Origin: Aquimarina rhabdastrellae
GTDB lineage: Bacteria > Bacteroidota > Bacteroidia > Flavobacteriales > Flavobacteriaceae
NCBI GenBank assembly: GCA_947387485.1
Contig: CANDNT010000011.1
Coordinates: forward strand, 87,618 to 151,617
DNA length: 64,000 nt
Direction of reading: 5' to 3'
Under the pieces are notes generated by a model that ran no database searches, was not told the DNA's origin, and worked only from the letters and a program-made list of their open reading frames with translations. Shown piece by piece: positions 48,801-58,000 of the stretch (the stretch's first letter is position 1; each line of letters begins with the position of its first letter). The translations under genes were made by a program, and so were the position numbers.

Positions 48801-50721
48801 GTACTTTAGGAGTTAATACATTAGTAAACTCTTCAGTAGTTTTTTTCAATATAAAATTGTCTGATACTACTCCCGCAGTATGGATAATACCATTAAGGTT
48901 TTTGTGTTCTTCTTTTATCGAAGTAATAATTTCTTTTACTTTAATTAGATTCGTAATATCTAACTGGTGATATACCAGTTGACCAGATCTAGCTTCTATA
49001 TCATCAATTATTGTTTGTTTTTCGGGAGTAATTCCTGATCTCCCGGTCACAATAATTTTGGCATTGAAAGTTTGTTTCAGTATTTCATTTATAAGTAAAA
49101 CTCCCAGGTTGCCAAGTCCTCCAGTAATTACATACACCCCATTATCCTTGAAGGTTATTCTTTGCTTGTTATGTTTAATCGAAATTTCCTCCCAACCTAA
49201 AACCTTACGAATGCCTTTTTCATATTTTATACAGGTATCCTGTATTCTGTTTCGATTTTGCTGTAATAATACAGCCAATTCTTTTTCTGATATACTTGAA
49301 TGAGATATTATACATTGACCTGTTAAACCAGGGTTTTCAAGAGTTGTAGTTTTTAGTAAAGAAGAAAGTCCTAATAAAACAGATCCCTCCAGATTGCCTG
49401 GTATAACAATTTGTATATGTGTTTTATTCTTAGATTGATTAGTTAATATTTTACGAATTTGTTCAAAACAAACTTGCGCATATGCACTGAATCGCTCAGC
49501 TATATTCTTTTGATTATTTTCCTGAAAATAGATTACTTCACTATTTGGAAGTAGCATTTCTATTTGTCCCTTCTTTATCCCAGGTATTTCAAATAGAAAA
49601 ATATATCGTTGATCTGGTGTATTCGTATTGAAGGTATTAATAGTATTAACATCAACTGTTTCTTGCCAAACAGGAGCAGCTAATAAAACGCCATTTTTGG
49701 TAACTGAAGCCTTATTACTATCAAAATCTTCGCGGATCAAACGAGAAGAAAATCCTCTCATTTGTATAGCTACATTACCATTTTGATCACATAAATCTAT
49801 ATCCAGCTTGATAATTTTATCAGTAGAGTTATTTTCTTCCGCATATCGTACCCAGGCATACATTTCTTTGGTACAATTCGAATAAATTCTCAACGATTCC
49901 ATAGCAAATGGAATAGATGTTTGTTCGGGAATAACATCCAATTTTCCATACAGACCTATGGCAGCTTGTAAAGCACTATCTAATATCCCCGGATGTAACT
50001 GATAATCATTAAACTCTTTGCCAGCAACCTGAGATAAATCCAACTGAGCCAAAACTTCTTCATTACCCTGATAAATTGTTTTAATTCCCTGAAAATTTGA
50101 ACCATAATCCAATCCTAATTTGGAATATGTGTTGTAAACTTCTTTAGGGGCTAACTTCCCTTTATTTGTTTTACTTTTAAGATGCTCTATATCTACCTTT
50201 ACCGGCAATTGATTATCGATCCATACTGCCTCTCCCTGACAATGAATAACCTCCTTAACATCTCCTTTTTTACTAATTTCGGAACTATAAACTTCGTATT
50301 GTATCTGCTCTCTATCTAATTCATCTTTATCAGCAAATAGTGCTATAGTTACTTCTTTGGCTTCATTTACGATGATGGGTTGAGCCCATATTACATTATT
50401 CAACTCTATGGCTTTTCCTTTTATAAAAGGCATCGCTTTTCTGGTAGCTGCCTGAGCCATTTCCAAATACGCTACTCCTGGTAGCATTTTTTGTCCTTTA
50501 ACTTTATGATCTTCCAAAAAGAATTCATTTCCATTAAAGGTAGTACTAAAACTTTGCTGACTTATATCAGACGTATTTACATGTAGTAAAGGATGTATCT
50601 CTCCGGAGTTATTCTGGTTTGTTGAACGATGACTGAATTGCCTGATAAGATCTAGGGCATTTACTTTTGATAGTCTCTTACTTTTTAATTCTAAAACGAC
50701 ATATTCTATGAAATCAATCAT
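36850..50721 (-). CDS. Trans-AT polyketide synthase megasynthase B
   Basis: A 4623-residue AT-less synthase. Domains in order (residues): helical docking 1-33; DH 42-320 (His72, Asp248); KR 350-790 (Tyr675); ACP (Ser835); KS (Cys1110); DH (His1589, Asp1762, with a 4-residue insertion in the HxxxGxxxxP loop); KR (Tyr2187); ACP (Ser2349); KS (Cys2608); KR without DH (Tyr3466); ACP (Ser3618); KS (Cys3889); DH (His4354, Asp4522). It ends in that DH with no ACP or thioesterase. All four KS-type or KR sites look intact. The three KRs carry an Asp near xxDxFIxKK, as in B-type KRs (tentative). Predicted: two double bonds and one hydroxyl unit. The first DH-KR-ACP lacks its own KS, supplied by megasynthase A. 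Confidence 0.95.
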   Translation of the reverse strand: MIDFIEYVVLELKSKRLSKVNALDLIRQFSHRSTNQNNSGEIHPLLHVNTSDISQQSFSTTFNGNEFFLEDHKVKGQKMLPGVAYLEMAQAATRKAMPFIKGKAIELNNVIWAQPIIVNEAKEVTIALFADKDELDREQIQYEVYSSEISKKGDVKEVIHCQGEAVWIDNQLPVKVDIEHLKSKTNKGKLAPKEVYNTYSKLGLDYGSNFQGIKTIYQGNEEVLAQLDLSQVAGKEFNDYQLHPGILDSALQAAIGLYGKLDVIPEQTSIPFAMESLRIYSNCTKEMYAWVRYAEENNSTDKIIKLDIDLCDQNGNVAIQMRGFSSRLIREDFDSNKASVTKNGVLLAAPVWQETVDVNTINTFNTNTPDQRYIFLFEIPGIKKGQIEMLLPNSEVIYFQENNQKNIAERFSAYAQVCFEQIRKILTNQSKNKTHIQIVIPGNLEGSVLLGLSSLLKTTTLENPGLTGQCIISHSSISEKELAVLLQQNRNRIQDTCIKYEKGIRKVLGWEEISIKHNKQRITFKDNGVYVITGGLGNLGVLLINEILKQTFNAKIIVTGRSGITPEKQTIIDDIEARSGQLVYHQLDITNLIKVKEIITSIKEEHKNLNGIIHTAGVVSDNFILKKTTEEFTNVLTPKVLGTYNLDEASKDMDLDFFVLFSSISSVTGNIGQSDYTVANGFMDQFALYRNRLGQEKRRYGKTIAVNWPLWAEGGMKIDSAKLKLLQENTGMKPMHTKNGMHGFYSSLELPQNQLLIVEGDLVKLRKSLLIKNIENTIAPIDVTPKIEAPEIKVNGSNLVEKTQEYIKKQLSELFKLPSHKIDPRAPFEKYGIDSILAMELTNKLEITFGSLPKTLFFEYQTIKELTGYFVKSHSTKLTQLFGAENSKNGQKKSNQSTKVYENDISVKPIRSKMIERKRFAKTLSNDNNKIENDPIAIIGLSGRYPEAEDIAAYWDILRNGKDCITEVPKDRWDWREFYNEDRSKGGYHYSKWGGFIEGVDEFDPLFFNISPLEAEILDPQERLFLQHAWMAMEDAGYTRATLQIPDKFGQAGQIGVYAGVMYSEYQLYGIEASNNGQRIGVPGSYASIANRVSYALNLHGPSMTVDSMCSSSLTAIHLACQDLKLGRTSMGIAGGVNISIHPNKYLVISSGQYISSDGHCQSFGEGGEGYIPGEGVGVVILKRLSDAERDGDHIYGIITGSALNHGGKTNGYSVPNPKAQSDVIANVLKETNTHPKQVSYIEAHGTGTKLGDPIEIAALSKAFQEKTSETGFCLIGSAKSNIGHCESAAGIAGLTKVLLQLKHKKIVPSLHSKKLNPNIDFQHTPFIVNQTLKDWEQPIIDNKQQPRLAGISSFGAGGANAHMLIQEYVPVGSSVTPEVDLKAIIPLSARTKDQLKQKALDLVKFLEDVNEEEKKENKPVELTQIAYTLQVGRENMGMRLGFMVSSIEELLEKLQAYIEGKEDIENCYHNAEDKDTLSLFSADEDFEHTVDKWIIQKKYAKLLDLWTKGWNLDWSKFYTETRPNKISLPVYPFAKDRYWLDYKKDGKSTLKNSSTSVLHPLLHSNTSDLSRQRYSSTFSGEEFFLADHRIKINKDLTNKVLPAVAYLEMVRAAVEKAVPFKAETGIWEFRNTAWTQALIVTEDRQVDVELVVKGDNQVQYEVYSIDNEQEINHCLGIASYIEYPLPQKIDIKQLKEQMGKDNLEAENLYAKLTSMGFVYGQSYKGVTKIHRGERQLLAQLQFPSVLKEDKNDYLLHPSILDSALQAAIGLIDDLDNLALQPSIPFSLDSIRIITGSTEEMFAWIRYSKGIEPDSPITKLDIDWYDQEGNVCIEMRGLSSRQLSVNTIEKTNKDVKTLLAEPTWEAYEKTRISDTNQVEEVIQKHIILCEIPGVEVDQVETVLANTHCKKLKTSQKNVAERYNEFALQCFEFVKDVIKENSGEKKLIQIVITNDEEHKLFSGLQGILKTATQENPMILGQIVLTKPGIQTEELIDQLQKAATIPEESCIRYENNIPFTLQWKEIESTRDISTPVFKDQGVYLITGGLGALGRIFAEEILEETKGVKIIVTGRSELTKEKQEIINKLSDGTDQVIYKKLDVSNSDEVKALLNTIIKENKQLNGIIHSAGMIADNYILKKTKAEFNKVLIPKVTGTYNLDQASKDIKLDFMVLFSSLSAAMGNLGQADYATANAFMDQYADYRNHLVDQNLRRGFTLSINWPLWQEGHLTIDQDNIDMLQQLTGIVPMQTKSGIDAFYRSMTLKSSQVLVVEGEINKMRTIVLDGVKEAEYESKLTPDEINEEVTTALLVDQNILLDKTIEYLRKQFAGVLKLPVHKLNPKAALENYGIDSILAMKLTSMLEETFGSLSKTLFFEYQTIKSLGAFFAKTYPEIIQKQLGAKQAVNSSIKLPTVTLKNDKQQVSPLRIDNRFVPKEKYKEKEVAIVGLGGKYPLSENVEAFWENLKNGKDCITEIPNERWNLDQFFDPQRNQPGKSYSKWGGFISDVDKFDPLFFNISPREAELMDPQERLFIETAWQAIEDAGYSKQGISSLGKVGVYVGVMYGQYQLYGAEAMLAGNSVVPGSSYASIANRVSYFLDLHGPSIALDTMCSSSLTAIHQACEEIRKGEIVAAIAGGVNVSIHPHKYLILSQGNFAASEGRCRSFGEGGDGYVAGEGVGAVLLKSLDKAIEDGDHIYGVVKSSVINHGGKTNGYSVPNPNAQGELIKESLKKANIDPETFSYLETHGTGTALGDPIEITGLKKAFGESEIKEQSCSIGSVKSNIGHLESAAGIAAVTKVLLQLKHQELVPSLHSTHLNPNIDFNTSPFYVQQKLEPWASQDQYPRRAGISSFGAGGANAHVIIEEYIPVNSPSLEHHQETPQAFTLSAKNQKRLLEYAERMVDFLKKNEGLSLIEIIYTLQVGRTPMNERLAIICSGISELLEKLEKWVYTQKRKNTEEPGKIEEDEFEGVYQGNIKNASSDTSSLLEGEEGKAYLKVIMDSHNLEKLSKLWISGAEVDWSQLYQNQYPQRISLPTYPFARERYWIDKPVVTPNVNPSIKQDNDLSNITEEIKSKLYYSPIWVERTLKKIDPKSSNGRVVIILDTSEKLFLNLKEQERHLERDKYILVKPGEAFEEIKPSVYTINPQEEEHYQQLIEILSRKDQVPYRIVHQGEALEDQECGEIVTPTLNNGIYALFNLCKILMKQKKQSLCQVISIFSSMTKMSSPFNKALSGFFKTLTLENPYYQAKTIEILGGIENNQPSVAKKIEILENEFNDENWNDKEIQYSFKKEQQIYHRYTKELKELESIKNTKDQLPIKQNGVYIVSGGLGGLGLVFSEYLVKNYGCNLILFGRSTINEAKEEKLNKLRAYGTKILYLKADASKIEDMQTVVETAKAKFLQINGVLHSAGVNKDSFIIKKTKEEINQVLASKVYGTINLDIATKNEDLDIFIMFSSIAGVTGNIGQSDYAYGNHFQDSYAKIRANLVQENKRKGKTLSINWPYWEEGGMHISDEEVALIQKQSGLCPIPLTSGIEFMEEFLLSDVLQGIPLYGFASRIKKYMGQVTESTEENESFKVSKIGEDILLKKTETYLKDIIGTEIKLDPERIDSFENFESFGIDSIIISQINTSLEKDLGALSKTLFYEYSNIDELVLYLLKEKQETLIRFLNIESYENQLQNTNVDQENVIIKEVSLQENNVEFNGKVTQSITNKEPESIAIIGIHGHYPQSGDLNKYWENLKQGKDVTEFIPKDRWNYEDFYHEDPEKATEGKIYAKWGGFVADVDKFDPQFFNISQEEAKIMDPQERLFLQSVWATIEDAGYTRESLKRQHPKDKSANVGVFVGVTTNTYNLLASEEWSKGNAVPSAHPWSIANRVSYLFDFNGPSMPVDTACSSSSVAIHLACESLRKEECKLAVAGGVNLYLHPSKYHSLCKSRMISQAGKCHSYGAGGDGFIPGEGIGSILLKPLSEAIKDGDHIYATLKGSAYDHSGRSNGYSAPNPNAQANLIEQTFQKASISPETISYIEGHGTGTQLGDSLEIVALTNAFKKQTNQKLNIPIGSVKANIGHPESAAGIAGVAKVLLQMKHRQLVPTINSEDINPNINFEETPFYLQHQLAPWEPVSDYPRRALINSFGAGGVNACLLIEEYEKKNEQKEIQKKGPHLIVLSARNQEALKRYTNQLNDYLKEENQLNLTDLSFTLQVGREAMSERLAIIVSDKEDLKDKLENWNCEEENAQLYKGKVTIRQGRKNFGDKQKAHRDLFEKGRLNQLAYLWVTGEVIDWGDLYKNHTPLKISLPTYPFAKERHWVSDRVREDKKTESSLKKEQLHPLISYNSSTLKEIRFSSWLSDKEFYALDHQVNGTKIFPGSGFIEMANIAGSLAGEQKVCKIRDIVWAHPLSFENGTLCVQTSLKSIGEGTEFKITSIDYEGEPLLHSEGKLYFQNGGSFVNGIENIPIQKLKEQCSVNRNTEDYYAVFDKVGFTYGKTFRTIQEFYIGNSFAISKLKLSNCLIKDADHYVLHPSLIDGALQTVAGLMGQKEPSIPHLPFAIDEIEILRPLSHICYAYVEPSGVDEERLQTGIKKFTIKMLNDKGDVLVRIKDFYVRALNTSNVNQNRKAVDQLEEINA

Positions 50722-50780
50722 TATGGTGCTGGCTATGGATTATAGGTTTTAAGATGTTGTTGAAAACATTTTCAACTTTA

Positions 50781-52019
50781 TTAGTGGAAGGTTGCTGAAG
50801 ATATTGGATCTCCAACTTCGCAATGAGATAAAAATTTCTCTCGTTCTACTGTTTTTGTAAAATATATAACAGCCAATTGATCTGGCTTTGCTTTGAATAC
50901 TACAGCAGCATCCAAAGGAAAAGCATTTTTGGCATCATACAGAGGTAAATGGAATAGTTGCTCACATCCTTTCAGTTCATGGCTTTCTTGAAAATCAGCC
51001 CAACTACTTATCAAGCTGAATCTGCTTTGTAAAGTTTCAAAAAACTTAGGAAGTGGTTTTGCAGTAGTTGGGACTGGTAATCCTCCCTGAAAAGCTTTTC
51101 TGATATTAACAGGTTGATAACCTGTGTCATCATCAAATAAAAGCCCTCCAGCATAATTACCTGCATGATCATTATCAATATCTTTTATCCAACTTCTTAA
51201 GTTAACAGCCATAATACAAATACGGGAATTCGTTACTTTTGCAAAACTTGAACTTAGGATATCGTTAGTTGAAATATAATCGACCCCTGATCCGGAATTT
51301 TCTTTTATTTGAGTTTTGACTTGATTGATTCTTTCAGGTTCTACAAAGAATCCATAACTTTTTGTTTTTTTGCCAAAAATAGCTCCTCCTACAAGGTTTA
51401 AAATAAAAGGTGCTGAATGAAAAAACTTAAACGATTTTTTCCCTACAATTTCCGTAACTCTATCGGCTGCATCTTGTTTTCTCCTTACTTCTAACAATTC
51501 TACAGGCTTATCTGTAAATAACTGATTAAATATTTTGTAATATGTATATCCATCTGCTACCACATGTGAAATAGAAAAAATAAGTGCAAATCCTTTTCCT
51601 GTAGAATGCATATCCGGAACTATTGTCAACCTACTAACAAGACCTTGTTTATTAACCAGCTTTCCGCCTTTTTCAACGATAGCCGGTTTAGCTGATTTGA
51701 ACAATTCTTCATACGCAGTTTCCGAACCAATTTTAATATGGGCAGGACTATCAAAAAAAATACGATCTATTATATCATCAGATATGGGGGTAGATGGATA
51801 AGCTAGTTGTAAATTTTTATGTTTCCCATTTTTGACTAATCTCCCGACTAACCAGGTATTATGATTAACAATTTCGTGTAACCTTGAACGAATTGCTTTG
51901 GATGCTTGTTCTTTATCTCCTCGATAAAAAGTTATGGTGGTGATCCCATTTTCACCTTTTATGATTGTGGAAGATTCTTCTTTTAACAGAGGTATGATGG
52001 TTTCTTTTATATTTTGCAT
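50781..52019 (-). CDS. HxxxDG acyltransferase (CAT/condensation-like superfamily)
   Basis: A 412-residue stand-alone protein with the catalytic HVVADG (His152, Asp156) at the position found in BAHD, condensation and chloramphenicol-acetyltransferase-like enzymes. A later NLRSW...DHAGNYAGG resembles the structural GN region of alcohol acyltransferases. It has no adenylation or carrier domain, so it is not an NRPS module. It lies between the two megasynthase genes, 20 bases after A and 59 before B. It may form an ester or amide on the polyketide or move the chain between carriers. Confidence 0.75.
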   Translation of the reverse strand: MQNIKETIIPLLKEESSTIIKGENGITTITFYRGDKEQASKAIRSRLHEIVNHNTWLVGRLVKNGKHKNLQLAYPSTPISDDIIDRIFFDSPAHIKIGSETAYEELFKSAKPAIVEKGGKLVNKQGLVSRLTIVPDMHSTGKGFALIFSISHVVADGYTYYKIFNQLFTDKPVELLEVRRKQDAADRVTEIVGKKSFKFFHSAPFILNLVGGAIFGKKTKSYGFFVEPERINQVKTQIKENSGSGVDYISTNDILSSSFAKVTNSRICIMAVNLRSWIKDIDNDHAGNYAGGLLFDDDTGYQPVNIRKAFQGGLPVPTTAKPLPKFFETLQSRFSLISSWADFQESHELKGCEQLFHLPLYDAKNAFPLDAAVVFKAKPDQLAVIYFTKTVEREKFLSHCEVGDPISSATFH

Positions 52020-52039
52020 GATCTGTGTCTTTAAATTAT

Positions 52040-55000
52040 TTAGTGAATACTATATTTTTTTAATAGGTCAATCCCTTGTTCTGTTTCTATACTTTCACTT
52101 TCGATCTGATCAATTAGGTTTTCGATAATTTCATAATTTCCATTTACCGGAATTGAAAGGTTTCCATTCACTTTTTCTGAAGTCGTTTTATTGATCCAGT
52201 ATCGTTCCTGATCAAATGGATATTTAGGTAGATTCATAAACCTGGGGGTATTACTCGGGTATAGCATTTCCCAATTCAACTCTAAACCATTCACCCATAG
52301 TTCAAGTAACTTAGATAGTTTTTTACCTTCTATCCATTTATCAATAGTTCCTTGTAAATCCGTGTCAGCATTAAATAAAGAGATAGAGGTGTCATACGGG
52401 TTTACTTCTCCCTTATACACATTTTCAACACTTAGATTTTCATTCAGTAAACTTTCTAGTTTTTCGGTCAACTCTTCTATAGAACCAACAATTAGACCTA
52501 ATCGAATTTTGAAAATCTCCCTGGTAATCTGTAATGAATAAGCAAGAGAAGCCAGATCTACATTTTTATTACGAGAATCTATAAGCTGTAAAAGATCTTG
52601 CTTTTTTTGTTTGAGCTGTTCTTCTGTTTTAGCTGATAATACTACAATTACCCTTGTATCATCTTGGGGATTATTGACTGATGTTTTATCTTCGGTTTTT
52701 TTCGAATTATATTCTTCAATAACTACGTGGGCATTTGTTCCACTCCTTCCAAAAGAACTTACTCCTCCCATCCTTGGTTTTCCTGGCTCTTTTATCCATT
52801 GGGTAGTTTTTTTATTGATATAGAATGGACTGTCTTCCCAATTTATATAGTCATTTTCTTCATCACAATTAATTGTTGCGGGTATTTTTTCATGTTCCAG
52901 CCCTTTTAATAAACCAATGACACTTACTAATCCTGACGCTGCCATTGTATGTCCTAAATTGCTTTTAATACTCGTTATTGCACAACTACCTTTTTTTGTT
53001 GGAGGTTGCTCTTTATTTAACTTTTTAAAAGCATCATTCAAGGCATTAAGTTCAATAGGATCTCCTAATTTTGTTCCTGTACCATGGGCTACAATATGAG
53101 AGATATCATTAGGGTTTATATCGTATTTGGCATAAGTGTTTTTAATCAGCTCTTCCTGACTTTTTCCATTAGGAGCCGTAACTCCATTTGTTTTACCATC
53201 GAAGTTAATTCCACTGGCTTTTATAGTTCCGTAAATTCGGTTACCATCCTGAACAGCTTTAGACAACGGTTTTAGCATCAGTACTGCCACCGCTTCACCC
53301 GCTCCAATACCATTGGCTTTTTTTGCAAAACTGTAACATTCACCATCCTGCGAAAGCATTCCTGCCTGGCTCATTTTTGTATAAAATTCAGGAGAAAGGA
53401 TCAAAGAAGAAATCCCTGCTACCAAAGCAGATTCGCATTCTTCATTCCTTAAACTTAAAATAGCCTGATGCAGTGCTACTAAACCTGAAGAACAAGCTGT
53501 ATTTGTGGAAATTGTAGGACCATGTAAATCCAGGAAATATGATAGTCTTGAAGATATCATTGCATTTCCACTATTTCCAACACCCTGTTCTCCTGAAACA
53601 AGTGAGTCATATTGACTTTCTTCCATCCCTACAAAAACTCCGGTTGATGTTCCTCTCAATGAAGATGGATTGATCTGAGCATCTTCTATTGCTTTATAGG
53701 CTTCCATCAAAAGCATCCTTTGCCCGGGATCCATGGCTTCTGCCTCTCTTGGTGTTATTTCGAAAAACAAGGGATCAAATCCTTCTATATTATTGATAAA
53801 ACCTCCTTTGTTAGTATTGATTTTGTTATTTGTATTACCGGGATTTATAAAATAATCTCTCCAGTCCCATCGGGACAATGGAATTTGTTCTATACCACTT
53901 TCTCCGTTTTCTAACATAGACCAAAATTGATCTACATCATTGGCCTTCGGAAAACGCCCGGACATCCCAATGATAGCAATAGGTTCCCTTGACAAACCAA
54001 AAGTACCAGATGTATTATTGGATCTACTTTGTATGAAACGTTTCTTGAATCTGATCTTATCTCTTTCAAATTTGATTTTTTCTACGTGTTTTTTATCATT
54101 TATCAAATCTGATGGCTTACTATAAAACATTTCAAAATGACTATGATACTCATTAACCAGGTATTCACTTAACTTTTCAATAGTAGGATAGTTATAGAAT
54201 ATAGAAGGGGTTAAATTCAGTAAAAAATATTCATTCAACTGTTTGGCAAATGTTGTTAAGCTAATAGAATCAAATCCATAATCTACCAAATTGGTTATCC
54301 CATCTAATTTAGATACAGGTATTTTTAAACTTATGGATACTTGCTTGATCAGATCTGAGTATGCACATTTTCCCAAAGAAAAATCCTGATATTGTATGTT
54401 CCATCCTTTACCAGTATAAGGCAAAATATTTTGAACTTTTGAAGACGGTTCTTCTTCCTGATCCACGGTATATACCCTATCCATAAATTGCTTTGTACGA
54501 TCCGGCTTTCCTTTAAGTACCATAGTTTGTAATTGATCGGTTTGAAGTAAATTCTTCCATATCTCAATTCCTTCTGCTGTATTCAGTACCTCCTGACCAC
54601 TACTTTTCAGATAAAATTCAGCTTGTTCAGTATCTCTTTTGCCCATACCGCCTTCTTTCCAAAATGGCCAGTTGATTACCAGAGTTTTCCCTTTACCTAA
54701 TTTCTTTTGCTGTCTATATTGTGCATACGCCATTAAAAAACGATTAGCTATAGCGTAATCACATGATCCGAAATCCCCTAATAAGGCAGCTGAAGATGAA
54801 AAATAGCATACAAAATCCAATGGTTGTCCTTCAAGAACTTCTTCTAAGAGTAAGGTTCCTTTGGATTTTGATCGAAGTACCTTATCAATACTTTTTATTT
54901 TTTTCTCATGGAAAATTTCCTCGCTTTCTACACCGGCTGCGTGAATAACTCCTGTAATACTAATCGGAAGGTTTTTCCCGAGAGATGTCATTGCTTTTTT

Positions 55001-58000
55001 ATTGCTTATATCAAGAGAACTATAATGTACTTCTTGAGCTCCTTCCTGTTTTAACTGATCAACCTTTTTCTCTATTTCAGAGTTTAAAGAAGTCCTTCCT
55101 AACAATAATAGTTTTGCCTGATATTCTTTTGCCAGGAATTTTGCAAACTGAAAGCCCAGTTCGCCCATACCTCCGGTAATTAAATAACCACCATTTTTTT
55201 GCAATATGGATTCGTTTACAATATTGTCATTATCTATTAAATTATACGACAATATAAACCTTTGTTGATCTTTATATCGTATGATTCCGGAATGTTGTTT
55301 AATGTCTGTTAATTGATTAAGGGTACACGAATGAGTATTTGTATAAAGTATTGATACCTGGTTATTAGGCAATACCATTTTTAATGATCTTTCAAAACCT
55401 ATCCAGGAGTAATCCCAACATGAATCCACGGATGTTGGCTCATAATGACCAACCAAAGTAACATCTATGTGATGGTTAGATTCCTTAACCGCCTTAAATA
55501 AATTAAATAACGCATGAACTCCTTTTTCTCCCTGATCTTTTGCCCACGTATAAATCAATTGAATAGGTTTTTTGCTTTTTCTCTCTACATCATTGAGTAT
55601 TTTTTTAACATCTATGATGTTATTAAAACGACAATGGTAAATCTTGTTTGAAACTTCATTGTATTTCGAATTTTGATATACATAGATTGATTGAGCAAAC
55701 TTTTCTTCATCATCTTCTTTTATCACTCTCTTTCTGAACTCCTCATCAGCAAAGATTACCAATTGCTTATTTTTAATGTACGATTCATCAAGTGTAAGAG
55801 GTTCTTCCTTCCAGTATTCTCTATAATATAGATGTTGAGATAACTCTTCCGGTTGTTTTATAATATTCTCTTGTTTTGTATCAATAATATTTTCTATTAC
55901 TTCATCTACCTCTATCAGTGATTCTTCTTTATTAAATTCTTGTACAGACAATCCTTTTATTTGAACACTGATGTTACCCTTTTGATCCAGAATATCTATA
56001 TCCAGTTTATGGTTCATTTCTCCCAAATCTTTACTTCGCGCCCAAACAACTATATCTCCTGTCAAAGCAGACCATACCTTTAAATAATCTAATGATACTG
56101 GGTATAATTCGGAAGATTTTAATTCGGGAAACAAGTTCTTACTGACTTGTAATATACTTTCCATACCTTCCGGATGAAGTATCAAATCCTCTTGATCTTC
56201 GTTTTCAAAAAATGATGTGGTTATTTCAGCCAATAACTGATCCTCTCCCAAGTAAATAGCTGTAACTGGATCTTTAGACAACTTATTATTGTCTTTAGTT
56301 CCTGAAAGAACTTTATTCATTTGAGATTTTAACTGTTCAAGGTCTTTTTTAGGTGTTTCTATGTTTTGACTATAAAATGTACTTCCTCTTAAAAATGTTA
56401 ACTCTTCTTCGTTTTCGGCTATGTGGATTTCAAAATCTACTTTTTCTATTTCCACTCCCGAAGGACTACTTCCAAATAAGGTAGTCCTTACTTCTGTTTC
56501 TTTTTTTATCTCTACTGGATATCCCCAGGAAATATTAGACAACTCAATAACTTCTGATTCTTTTTGAGGGGGATTCGCTAAAAATACTGCTGCTCGAGCC
56601 ATTTCCAGTAATGCCATTGATGAAATAAACTTATAACCTGGAAAGTCATCACTCTGTACAAAATATTTTTCCTCATTATATATAGTATTATAACATTGTT
56701 GTCGAAGGTCAGAAATATTTTTATGCACCAAAGGGTGTAATACTTCTATGTTTCTTTCTTTTTCTTTTATAGTATTACCTATCGTTTCTTCTATCCAGTA
56801 TCGCTCTTTGGCAAAAGGGTATACCGGTAAACTTATACGTTTGGGTTTTGAACTATAAAGCTTGTTCCAATCAAACTCTAATCCTTTCACCCATAAATCA
56901 AGTAGTTTTGATAGTTTTTGTTGATCTATATATTTCTCTACAATAGTATCCCTCATCTCAACATCATGGCTTATGATGCGTAACCCTTCCTTATTTCGTT
57001 TTACCTGCCCTCGATATACACCAGAGATATTCTCTTTACCTTGAATATAATCCTGAAGTTTTTCTATCAATTCATTCTCCTCCCGTATCATCAAGCCTAG
57101 ACGCTCTTCCATAGCTTCTCTACCCTCCTGAAGCGTATATCCCACCTCTATCAAGTCCAGGGATCCTTTTCTTTCTTCTATAAATCGCAACAAGTTTGAT
57201 GCCTTTTGTTGTAATTGTTCTTCTGATCGGGCTGATAGAGGGATCATAAAAGCTCCGTTTTCCTTAACAACCTGAACCGGTTTTTGAGTTACTTTCCCGG
57301 AATCAGGAATATATTCCTGCAATACCAAATGAGCATTGGTACCACTAAATCCAAACGAACTGATTGCGGCTTGTCGTTGCTGACCTTCCTTGACCTTCCA
57401 ATCTCTGAGCTTAGTATTTACATAAAATGGACTATCATCCAAATTAATATGTTCGTTTAGCTGCTCAAAATTTATAGTCGGTGGTAACTGTTGGTGTTTT
57501 AAGGATTGAACTACCTTAATAACCCCAGCTACCCCAGCTGCAGTTAAACAATGGCCTATATTACTCTTTACTGATCCTAAAGCACAATACTCTTTTTCCT
57601 GAGTATATTTTTTAAAGGTCTTACGTAATCCTTCTATCTCAATAGGGTCTCCTAATTTGGTACCCGTACCGTGTGCTTCTATCAACTGAATACTATTCGG
57701 GTCTATATCAAACTGATCATAGACTTGTTGCTCTAATTGGGTTTGTGATTCTGTATTTGGCGCTGTAATACCATTGGTCTTTCCATCTTGATTTACTCCC
57801 CATCCCCTGATCAATCCCAGGATATTGTCGCCGTCTTTTTCTGCATCTTCTACTCTTTTGAGCATTACCGCCCCCACTCCTTCACCAGGCACAAAACCAT
57901 TGGCTTGCTGATCAAAAGTATGGCATTTACCATCTGGGGAAAGCATCCCGGATTGGGAACTCATTATATGCATTGAAGGTGTTGCCATAACATAAACCCC

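Noticed and set aside
36850..50721. Many plus-strand frames of 60-170 residues opposite the megasynthase
   Set aside because: They lie antisense to conserved KS, KR and DH sequence and have no family features.
50781..52019. NRPS condensation module
   Set aside because: It has HxxxDG but no HHxxxDG, and no adenylation or carrier domain is present.
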